From Bacillota bacterium (GTDB lineage Bacteria > Bacillota > Clostridia > Acetivibrionales > DSM-1351), in the NCBI GenBank assembly GCA_023415305.1, contig JAEZKZ010000094.1, positions 62,001 to 126,000 of the forward strand: a DNA stretch of 64,000 nucleotides, read 5' to 3'. Position 1 is the first letter of the stretch, and each line of letters opens with the position of its first letter. Positions 44,394 through 52,148 of the stretch are shown here, piece after piece. Position numbers and translations under genes: made by a program. The notes below the pieces were generated by a model. It did not search any database, was not told the origin of the DNA, and was given only the letters and a program-made list of their open reading frames with translations.

Positions 44394-45479
44394 TTATTCC
44401 CCGTACTTGTAATACGCTGCACAGGTTCCTTCTGATGAAACCATACATGCTCCTACAGGATTTTCAGGTGTGCATCTTGTTTTAAAGAGCTTACAGTCAT
44501 GGGGGCGTTTCTTACCTTTTAAAACTTCACCGCACATACAGCCTTTAGGCTCGGGGCTATCTTTCGGCTTAATATCGAATTTCTTTTCGGTATCAAAGCG
44601 CTCGTATTCTTTTTTCAGCCCAAGGCCCGAACCGGGAATCATTCCGATCCCACGCCACACAGCATCTATTGGTTCGAATACTTGGTACATTTTCCTCTGA
44701 GCTTTTATGTTTCCCTCTTTAGGAACTATTCTGGAATACACATTTTCTAATACATTATTGCCATTGGAAATATTTTTTAAAAGTACATTTATTGAGTACA
44801 ATATATCCAGAGGCTCAAAACCCGCAACAACACCAGCCTTTTCCATATTATACGCAACGTATGAAAAAAAGTCTGTACCAATTATTGCAGAAACGTGACC
44901 AGGATAAATAAATCCGTCAAGAGCCAGCTCTTTGTCTTGTGCCAAGGTTTTGATGGCTTCAGGCATTGTCTTGTTTGCGGTCAATACCGAAAAATTATTT
45001 ATTCCTTCTTCTTCAGATCTCAATACTGAAAGTGCAATTACCGGTGTTGTGGTTTCAAAGCCAACTGATAAAAACACAACTTCTTTATCCGGATTTGCTT
45101 TTGCTATCTCCAGGGCATTCAGCGGTGAATATACCATTTGAACATTGCAGCCCTGAGCTTTTTTATAAAGCAAAGTACTGTTATTTCCGGGTATCCGCAT
45201 CAAGTCTCCAAAGGTGGTTATGATAATCCCTTTATCCTCTGCCAGTTCTGTAGCGCTGTCTATATATCCGGTTGGCGTAACGCAAACAGGACAGCCGGGG
45301 CCTGACAACAGCTCAATGCTTTTGGGGAGGAGATTCCTGATGCCATAACGGGAAATGGCCATTGTATGGGTACCGCAAACCTCCATTACTTTTATATTCC
45401 TTCCAGAATATGCATTAAGGCAGTCTACAATTTTTTGTATCACTGCCTTGTCTCTGAATTCATCTATATAATTTGACAT
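44394..45479 (-). CDS. hypD: HypD, [NiFe]-hydrogenase maturation scaffold
   Basis: A 361-residue iron-sulfur protein that works with HypC to build Fe(CN)2CO. VCGTHTMAISRYG, SGPGCPVCVTP and the C-terminal cysteines (CMCGEVLKGK, DCKLFKTRC) that hold the [4Fe-4S] cluster are present. It sits between hypC and hypE as usual. Confidence 0.96.
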   Translation of the reverse strand: MSNYIDEFRDKAVIQKIVDCLNAYSGRNIKVMEVCGTHTMAISRYGIRNLLPKSIELLSGPGCPVCVTPTGYIDSATELAEDKGIIITTFGDLMRIPGNNSTLLYKKAQGCNVQMVYSPLNALEIAKANPDKEVVFLSVGFETTTPVIALSVLRSEEEGINNFSVLTANKTMPEAIKTLAQDKELALDGFIYPGHVSAIIGTDFFSYVAYNMEKAGVVAGFEPLDILYSINVLLKNISNGNNVLENVYSRIVPKEGNIKAQRKMYQVFEPIDAVWRGIGMIPGSGLGLKKEYERFDTEKKFDIKPKDSPEPKGCMCGEVLKGKKRPHDCKLFKTRCTPENPVGACMVSSEGTCAAYYKYGE

Positions 45480-45557
45480 ATTGCTCTTAGTACCTCCATA
45501 TTAAATAAATCCAAAATTAATATCTTAGTAGTGACGAAGAATGAATAGTAAGACTAT

Positions 45558-45782
45558 TTATTTGATTCCCAGTTCCCTTATTTCATTAAAAATATCAATG
45601 GTTTTGGAAGCCTCTTCCTGGTCAACTATCTGTATTGCACAGCCCGCATGTACCAGAACATAATCCCCCAGCTTAACATTTTCCAGAAGTTCTATGGAAA
45701 TCCTGTTTACAACCCCCATCATTTCGACTTCTGCGTTATTTCCTTCTATATTAATAACCTTTGCAGGTAATCCCAAACACAT
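45558..45782 (-). CDS. hypC: HypC, hydrogenase maturation chaperone
   Basis: A 74-residue HypC/HupF. The N-terminal MCLGLPAKV carries the essential Cys2, which binds the iron centre together with HypD. It is preceded by a 228-base spacer after hypF containing repeats, so HypC-D-E may have their own promoter or processing site. AAGGAGG precedes the ATG. Confidence 0.96.
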   Translation of the reverse strand: MCLGLPAKVINIEGNNAEVEMMGVVNRISIELLENVKLGDYVLVHAGCAIQIVDQEEASKTIDIFNEIRELGIK

Positions 45783-45866
45783 AAAAAAACCTCCTTGTAT
45801 TGTTGTGAATAACTAAAAAATTAATGGTAAATAGTTTTGTTTTTGCTTGCATTGCAAGTCTCATAT

Positions 45867-45968
45867 TTAAGTAAAGCCATACCTGAATGAATTCAGAGTT
45901 TGCACTGCAAGCCTTACTTAACTCTTCACGTTTGACCTTTTCTAACTTCCAACCTCTAACTTCCAACC
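45867..45968 (-). repeat. Hairpin and tandem repeat in the hypF-hypC spacer
   Basis: TTAAGTAAAGC (45867-45877) can pair with GCCTTACTTAA (45911-45921, one G-U), and a CTTGCATTGCAAG palindrome precedes it. A 14-bp unit, TCTAACTTCCAACC, is repeated twice at 45941-45968. Confidence 0.6.
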
Positions 45969-46010
45969 TCTAATTACTAAGTATAATATCATTTAAAGAC
46001 TATTTCAATC

Positions 46011-48401
46011 TCAACTCTTGGCAATATTGTCGGCTATGGCCATTATGGCCTGCCCCAGAGCTATACCCCCGTCGTTCGCAGGAACCTGAGAATGAGTATA
46101 TACCTGAAAACCATTTTTCTCAAGCAGGTCTGAGCTCATAGTCAATAGTGTCAGGTTCTGGAATACTCCTCCACTGAGTACTACTCTATTGATTAAGCTG
46201 GTCCCTCTTGTAAAAATGCAGCCTTTCAGCACTATATCAGCCACAGTGGCATGGAACCTTGATGAAATAAGTTCAAGGCTGCTACCTGCTTCAATGTCCT
46301 GTAGCAGCTGTCTTATTATCATATCTGTCCTGACCACAAAGCCCTCTGCTTCATCTGTACATATATCTAACTCATAGGGCTTTGCAGCTCTATCCCTTGC
46401 ATAATACTCCAATTCAATGGCAGCCTGTCCTTCATAGCTTATGTCGGTCTTGATGTTCAGCAAAGCAGAGACAGCATCAAAAAGCCTTCCCATACTGGAG
46501 GTTTCGGGACAGTGTAGTTTCTTCTCCAGCATTTTAATTGTAAAAGCAATATCACTGGAGTTGATTTCAGTGAGTAAACGAGATTTTTTGGTGATATCTC
46601 CCGATATCTTGTAGTCGACACAATTCAAACTATCAGCCAGATACAAATATCCCAGTGCCATTTTCCAGGGATGCTTTACCGCAGAATCACTGCCAGGCAT
46701 CATAACATACTGCAGCCTGCCAGCACGCTCAAAGCCGTAATAACCTCCCTTAAAAAATTCTCCTCCCCATATTTTGCCGTCCTCCCCATATCCTGTACCG
46801 TCAAAGGATACACCGATAACCTCTCCCGATAGCTCATTTTCAGCCATACAGGAAGCAATATGGGCCTTATGATGCTGTATCCCTGTCTTAAATGCAGCCT
46901 TCTGCTCGAGGCCGTATTCAGTTGAGAAATAGTTTGGATGCATATCAAAGGCAATAATCTCAGGATTAATCTCGAACAGCTTTTTAAAGTGTTCAACGGC
47001 ATGTACAAAAGCTGTGTTTGTGCTTTCGTTTTCAAGATCACCTATATGGTGACTGAGATAGAACATATTCTCTTTATTCAGACAGAAGACATTTTTCAGT
47101 TCGCCTCCACATGCCAGCACAGAAGGTATTCTATCACCTTCAGATACACCTAGCAATTTTTGAATATCCAGTTTTAAAGGCTTCGGCACATAGCCTCTAG
47201 ACCTCCTGATAATGTATTCCCTATCCTTAAAAACTCTTGTCACAGAATCATCAGTTCTTATATAAATTTCCCGGTTATTAACTAAAAATGCATCTGCAAT
47301 TCCAACAAGCCCCTCTACAGCTTCTTTATCCGTGAAGAAAATTGGTTCACTGCTAATATTTCCACTGGTCATTACCAGTATTTCAGGAAAATCACTTTGG
47401 CTGAACAGTATATGATGAATAGGGGTATACGGAAGCATAACTCCCAGGTAACTGTTCAAATGTGCTATTTCATCAGGAAGCTCTATTCCTTCCTTTCTCT
47501 TCAGCAAAACAATGGGAGCAGCAGGAGATTCAAGTATCTGTTTTTCCTTTTCACCGATATGGCAGTACTTTTTTACTATATCAATATCTTTCAGCATGAG
47601 AGCAAAAGGTTTATCATCTCTGTGCTTTCTGCTTCTAAGCCTCTTTACAGCCTTTTCATCCAGTGCATTACAGGCCAGGTGATAACCCCCGATACCTTTT
47701 ATGGCAGCAATTTTACCCGATACTATTATTTTTGTAATGTAATCAAGGCACTTCTCAGTATACCCTTGACCTGAATTTACTTCACTTAAGTTTTCTTTGA
47801 TGTTTAGTTCTGATATAATATGTCCCGTTTCATCTGCAATTTGCAGTACCGGACCACATTCGTGGCAGGAAACGGGCTGAGCATGATATCTTCTGTCGGC
47901 AGGATTGACATATTCCTGTCTGCAGAGATGGCACATTTCAAAACATCCCATGGTTGTTTTGTCTCTGTCATAGGGGATGTCCTTTATGATAGTAAACCTC
48001 GGGCCGCAGTTGGTACAGTTGATAAACGGGTACCTGTACCGCCTGTCCATGGGATTTTTCAGTTCATTTATACAATCACTGCAGGTACAAACATCAGGCG
48101 AAATAAATATCTGTCCTTTTGAAACAGTTTCACTATGTTTTATTTTAAAATTCTCATAGCCAATAAAAGGCAATACTTCGTAGGTTATAGCTTCTATCTT
48201 TGACAGAATGGGTGCCTTTGAATCTATAGATTCGATAAATTTTAAAAGTGTAGCCTCTACAGTCTCTATCTCAATTACAACACTGCTGTCTGTATTACCT
48301 ACCCAGCCCGCTAACCCCATATCATTTGCTAAATTATAGATAAAGGGCCTGAAACCCACGCCCTGAACTATACCTGTGATTATAATCCTGTACCTTTCCA
48401 T
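46011..48401 (-). CDS. hypF: HypF, carbamoyltransferase for hydrogenase maturation
   Basis: A 796-residue HypF that makes carbamoyl-AMP and moves the carbamoyl group to HypE. The domains in order are acylphosphatase (GIVQGVGFRPFIYN, residues 9-22), two zinc fingers (CTCSDC, CTNCGPRF and the CHECGP part), a YrdC-like domain (about 220-390) and a Kae1-like C-terminal domain with QHHKAHIASC and SGGVFQN. It begins 11 bases after ribF. hypA and hypB are not here. Confidence 0.96.
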   Translation of the reverse strand: MERYRIIITGIVQGVGFRPFIYNLANDMGLAGWVGNTDSSVVIEIETVEATLLKFIESIDSKAPILSKIEAITYEVLPFIGYENFKIKHSETVSKGQIFISPDVCTCSDCINELKNPMDRRYRYPFINCTNCGPRFTIIKDIPYDRDKTTMGCFEMCHLCRQEYVNPADRRYHAQPVSCHECGPVLQIADETGHIISELNIKENLSEVNSGQGYTEKCLDYITKIIVSGKIAAIKGIGGYHLACNALDEKAVKRLRSRKHRDDKPFALMLKDIDIVKKYCHIGEKEKQILESPAAPIVLLKRKEGIELPDEIAHLNSYLGVMLPYTPIHHILFSQSDFPEILVMTSGNISSEPIFFTDKEAVEGLVGIADAFLVNNREIYIRTDDSVTRVFKDREYIIRRSRGYVPKPLKLDIQKLLGVSEGDRIPSVLACGGELKNVFCLNKENMFYLSHHIGDLENESTNTAFVHAVEHFKKLFEINPEIIAFDMHPNYFSTEYGLEQKAAFKTGIQHHKAHIASCMAENELSGEVIGVSFDGTGYGEDGKIWGGEFFKGGYYGFERAGRLQYVMMPGSDSAVKHPWKMALGYLYLADSLNCVDYKISGDITKKSRLLTEINSSDIAFTIKMLEKKLHCPETSSMGRLFDAVSALLNIKTDISYEGQAAIELEYYARDRAAKPYELDICTDEAEGFVVRTDMIIRQLLQDIEAGSSLELISSRFHATVADIVLKGCIFTRGTSLINRVVLSGGVFQNLTLLTMSSDLLEKNGFQVYTHSQVPANDGGIALGQAIMAIADNIAKS

Positions 48402-48412
48402 AAATTGTCCTT

Positions 48413-49387
48413 TCAGCGCAGATCAGAGTAAGTATTTCCTTCACACTCTGAAACTACATCCTCAATTTCAAGATATTCTTTCGCAACAGTCATATCTTTT
48501 GCTATTTGTTCCTTCAGAAGTTCTACGGTTTTGAATTTTGCTTCATCTCTGATCTTCTTAAGGAAGAATACTTCAATTTTCTTACCGTAAATATCCTGTT
48601 TAAAATCTATAATATGCGTTTCCACAGTTTTTTCCTTAACATCCTCAAATGTCGGATTATAGCCTACATTTGTCATACTGTTATATAGTTTTCCATCCAG
48701 TAGTGTTTTTGTTATATAAACACCATTGGCAGGAAGCACAAGGAATCTTTCCGGATGAATATTCGCTGTGGGAAAGCCTATGGTATTTCCTATTCTTCTG
48801 CCACTTACAACCTCCGCAGTTATGGAATAATTTCTTCCCAAAAGCTTATAGGCAGTTTCCAGTTCACCATTAATAATACATTGTCTTATTCTTGTACTAC
48901 TGATAACTTCATTGTCACATTTAATTGCGGGGATTACTACCACTCTGAAACCATACTTTTGACCTAGTTCCTTAAGTAAGACTACATCTCCCTGTCCCAT
49001 ATATCCGAACCGATAATCGTAACCTGCCACTGCCAGCTTTATGTTCAGTTTATCAATCAGAATTTTTTTTACAAACTCCTCAGGTGAAAGTCTTGAAAAA
49101 TCTTCATTAAATTCATCAAAATAAAGGTAATCCAGATGAATTTCTCCAAGTAACTCAATTTTTTTCTGTTCGGTCAATAAAAGTGGCGTAATAAGTTTTT
49201 TTCTTATTATATTCTCAGTGTGCTTTGTAAAGGTATAAACTATTGAAGACAGGTTATTAAGCTGAGCTTCGCGTATAAGTGTGTTAATCAGAGCCATGTG
49301 TCCGATATGCAAACCGTCAAAATTACCGAGACCGACTCCTGTTTTAGTATTAAAGCATTTATTATCATTAGCATGAATTACCTGCAT
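48413..49387 (-). CDS. ribF: RibF, riboflavin kinase/FAD synthetase
   Basis: A 324-residue bifunctional enzyme that makes FMN and FAD. The N-terminal nucleotidyltransferase has GNFDGLHIGHMALI and ISSTRIRQCI; the C-terminal kinase has GNTIGFPTANI and the Asn/Glu segment. The start is the ATG at 49387. Its ribosome-binding site GGAGGTTAAT comes from repeat copy D, and an in-frame ATG four codons upstream overlaps that site. Its position after truB follows the usual rbfA-truB-ribF order. Confidence 0.95.
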   Translation of the reverse strand: MQVIHANDNKCFNTKTGVGLGNFDGLHIGHMALINTLIREAQLNNLSSIVYTFTKHTENIIRKKLITPLLLTEQKKIELLGEIHLDYLYFDEFNEDFSRLSPEEFVKKILIDKLNIKLAVAGYDYRFGYMGQGDVVLLKELGQKYGFRVVVIPAIKCDNEVISSTRIRQCIINGELETAYKLLGRNYSITAEVVSGRRIGNTIGFPTANIHPERFLVLPANGVYITKTLLDGKLYNSMTNVGYNPTFEDVKEKTVETHIIDFKQDIYGKKIEVFFLKKIRDEAKFKTVELLKEQIAKDMTVAKEYLEIEDVVSECEGNTYSDLR

Positions 49388-49548
49388 ATTAACCTCCATG
49401 AGCCACATTGTGGCCACAAATAGTAATGAAATATATATCCTTTATCGCAATGAGGCGAATAAAGGAGGTTAATTGTGGCCACAAATAGTAATGAAATATA
49501 TATCCTTTATCGCAATGGAGCGAATAAAGGGAGGTTAATTGCGGCCAC
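49388..49548 (-). repeat. RBS-carrying intergenic repeat, copy D (before ribF), tandemly doubled
   Basis: ATTAACCTCC at 49388-49397 and GGAGGTTAAT at 49464-49473 bound an 86-bp unit. A unit of 65-66 bp starting TTGTGGCCACAAATAGTA is then repeated once more to 49548. The hairpin before the ribosome-binding site is GCCACA/TGTGGC here rather than GCCGC/GCGGC, a paired change that keeps the stem. Confidence 0.8.
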
Positions 49549-49570
49549 GTTTCGTAATAAATATTATTAA

Positions 49571-50518
49571 CTAATCTTTAAAAAACTTCTTTGATTTAAG
49601 GTACTTAGTTTCACCATTATTAAATATTTCACCTAAACCTAAAAAAATACCATTATTATCATATACCCTGACAAGGCTGCTGGAATCATAATTTGAATTA
49701 ATTATTTGGAGCCATACGCCATTGTTATATTTAAAAGTATCCTTCTCATGAAGCTGCATTATGTTAAGTTCTTCAAATATCGTCTCCACCGGTTCTAACT
49801 TTTGTTCAAGCTTCTCAGCCGCAGAAAGAACTTTGATTTCTTCAAGGGTTAATGCCGTTTCCAGGCTGTATCTTCCAGCTCTTGTTCTTACAAGAAAAGA
49901 CATATGCCCGCCGCAACCAAGTTTCTCTCCAATGTCATGGCATAGAGTCCTTATATAGGTACCCTTTGAACAATGAACATCAAAAAGAGCTTTTTTAACT
50001 GACCTCTTTTCTGAAAAATCCTTATTTGCAGTTCCGGGCAGGTAAGCCTGCTCTTCCCAGATTCTTATGATTTTTATGTCATAAATTTTGATTTTCCTCG
50101 GCTGCCGCTCAACTGTTTCGCCTTGCCTGGCCAGTTCATACAGTTTTTTACCTTCAATTTTTATTGCTGAATACATAGGCGGCAGCTGGTCAATTTCACC
50201 GATAAAACTTAGTATGGTATCAGCAATTTTTTCATTGTCTGCGTCAATTTCATGTGAATATATTACGCTCCCTGAGGAATCCTGCGTATCAGTTGCTGAA
50301 CCCAGTGTAAGTTCCGCACGATAAACCTTATCTTTATCAATTATGAATTCTATTGCCCTGGTTGCATTTCCAAGACAGATAGGTAATACTCCAACAGCCG
50401 CTGGATCCAGAGTTCCAGTATGGCCTATTTTTTTCTGACCTGCCGCCCTTCTGAGAAAGCCTACCACATCAAAGGAAGTCATACCGGCAGGCTTAAGTAC
50501 ATTTATTATTCCGTTCAT
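49571..50518 (-). CDS. truB: TruB, tRNA pseudouridine-55 synthase
   Basis: A 315-residue enzyme that makes pseudouridine 55 in tRNA. The catalytic Asp is in HTGTLDPAAVG; LPPMYSAIKIEGKKLYELAR and CSKGTYIRTL are also typical. The ATG at 50518 uses GGAGATTAAT from repeat copy E as ribosome-binding site; the open frame continues 19 codons upstream into the repeat. Confidence 0.95.
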   Translation of the reverse strand: MNGIINVLKPAGMTSFDVVGFLRRAAGQKKIGHTGTLDPAAVGVLPICLGNATRAIEFIIDKDKVYRAELTLGSATDTQDSSGSVIYSHEIDADNEKIADTILSFIGEIDQLPPMYSAIKIEGKKLYELARQGETVERQPRKIKIYDIKIIRIWEEQAYLPGTANKDFSEKRSVKKALFDVHCSKGTYIRTLCHDIGEKLGCGGHMSFLVRTRAGRYSLETALTLEEIKVLSAAEKLEQKLEPVETIFEELNIMQLHEKDTFKYNNGVWLQIINSNYDSSSLVRVYDNNGIFLGLGEIFNNGETKYLKSKKFFKD

Positions 50519-50629
50519 ATTAATCTCCATGAGCCCCTTTGCGACAACAAAATGTAATGAAATTTGATACTCCAATATCCGCTATAAGATGAATAAAGTA
50601 GGATATTTAGCCACGTGCGCTTTCAAATA
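50519..50629 (-). repeat. RBS-carrying intergenic repeat, copy E (before truB), partly degraded
   Basis: The copy fills the whole gap between nrnA and truB. ACATTTTGTTG and TATAGCGGATAT match the other copies, but the hairpin is lost (GTCGCAAAGGGGC) and the anti-ribosome-binding-site arm reads ATATCCTACTTT, so pairing with GGAGATTAAT is weak. Confidence 0.7.
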
Positions 50630-51583
50630 TTACAGTTTCTCTTTAACAGCTGTAGTTAATCTATCCTTAACCTCCTGTAAAGTGCCCTTTACCGTGCACC
50701 CAGCTGCCCTCTTGTGACCTCCGCCACCAAAAGCTGCAGCAATTTCCGATACATCTACATAGGTTTTGGATCTCAAATTAATTCGTATCTCGTCAGCATT
50801 TTTTTCTTTTACCAGAAGAGAAACCTCTACTCCTTCAATTGATCTACCTATATTGACAATACCGTCACAATCCTCATCATTGGCACCGGTAGAATGTAAG
50901 TCGGACTGTGAAATAACAACTACAGCCAATCTGCCGTCTTCGGAAAGTTCCAGTTTTTCTATTGCTTTCTGTGTAAGCTTAAGTTTTGAATATGTTGTAT
51001 TGTCAAATATCCTTTGAGAAAGTTCTCCGATATCTATTCCTGTTGCTAAGAGTTCTGCAGCTATTTTATGTGTTTCTGCCGTTGTATTGCTGTATTTAAA
51101 TCCACCCGTATCGGTTGAAATTGCCGTGTATAAACAAGCAGCCATATCTCTGTCAATCGGATATTTTAATTTTTTCAACAAGGTATAAACGATTTCACCT
51201 GTAGAAGCTGACGAGGCGTCAACATAATTATATAAGGCAAACTTTGTATTGGTAACATGATGGTCAATATTTATTGTACAGGGAGCTTTAAAAAAGGCTT
51301 CCCCCCTGGTTCCCAGCCTTCCTACATCACCGGTGTCCAAAGCGATATTCAAATCCATTACCTCATCCTGAGGGTCGTAGAAACATGTAAGTTCATTACC
51401 TGATAAGAACCTGTAAACTGCAGGAATATTCTCATCAATATATACTACTGCTTTTTTTCCGGCATTTCTCAATGCAAGAGCCAGTGCCAAAGATGACCCT
51501 ATAGCATCTCCATCTGCTGATACATGCGGGAATATTGCAACTCCCCCTGCTTCAGCTATAAGTTTGACTATTTCCCTATCCAT
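50630..51583 (-). CDS. nrnA: NrnA-like DHH phosphoesterase (nanoRNase)
   Basis: A 317-residue DHH/DHHA1 protein. DGDAIGSSLALA, DTGDVGRLG and the central IDHHVTNTKFA bind the two metals; GGGGHKRAAGCTV is the DHHA1 substrate end. NrnA-like enzymes degrade oligoribonucleotides and pAp and help recycle c-di-nucleotide products. The place between rbfA and truB is common in Firmicutes. Confidence 0.92.
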   Translation of the reverse strand: MDREIVKLIAEAGGVAIFPHVSADGDAIGSSLALALALRNAGKKAVVYIDENIPAVYRFLSGNELTCFYDPQDEVMDLNIALDTGDVGRLGTRGEAFFKAPCTINIDHHVTNTKFALYNYVDASSASTGEIVYTLLKKLKYPIDRDMAACLYTAISTDTGGFKYSNTTAETHKIAAELLATGIDIGELSQRIFDNTTYSKLKLTQKAIEKLELSEDGRLAVVVISQSDLHSTGANDEDCDGIVNIGRSIEGVEVSLLVKEKNADEIRINLRSKTYVDVSEIAAAFGGGGHKRAAGCTVKGTLQEVKDRLTTAVKEKL

Positions 51584-51640
51584 TTTCCCCTCCGTTTAAT
51601 GCTACGTCAAATATACTTATTAAGAAACTTATTGTATAAT

Positions 51641-51994
51641 TTATTCCCCAAATTCCTTCTTAGCATCATCCAGCAGCTTGTTGATATATATTCCATGTTC
51701 AATTGATGTGTCCAGCTCAAAATGTATTTCCGGTGTATACCTTAATTGCAGTCTATGTCCAAGTTCGCGTCTGATAAAGCCCGCTGCACTTTTTAAGGCG
51801 CTTATAGCATTCTTCTTTTGTTCATTGTCGCCTAAAACGCTTACATATACCTTTGCATATCTTAAATCCTTTGTAACATTGCAGGATATAATACTAACCA
51901 TATTGGGAAGTCTGGGGTCCTTCAGGTCATTTTGAATTATACTGCTTATTTCCTTCTTTACCTCTTCAGAAATCCTGACTATTCTATCAGCCAT
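51641..51994 (-). CDS. rbfA: RbfA, ribosome-binding factor A
   Basis: A 117-residue KH-like factor that assists 16S rRNA 5'-end processing and 30S maturation. RIVRISEEVKKEISSIIQND, LRYAKVYVSVLG and LRYTPEIHFELD are the family signatures. The ATG at 51994 has GGAGG nine bases before it. It follows infB directly. Confidence 0.95.
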   Translation of the reverse strand: MADRIVRISEEVKKEISSIIQNDLKDPRLPNMVSIISCNVTKDLRYAKVYVSVLGDNEQKKNAISALKSAAGFIRRELGHRLQLRYTPEIHFELDTSIEHGIYINKLLDDAKKEFGE

Positions 51995-52148
51995 AAAATC
52001 TATCCTCCGCATTTCATAAATTAATCTTCAACAAATTTTGAGATATTAGTTATAAATAGTATTACCAACCACTAAAGATTATAAATACACAAATAGGTTG
52101 AATTGGAATTTAATCCACTTCAACCTATTCCAAAATACTTAAATGCTC

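Noticed and set aside
45751..45966. A 71-codon minus-strand frame over the hypF-hypC spacer.
   Set aside because: It runs through the tandem repeat into hypC in another frame and has no plausible start signal.
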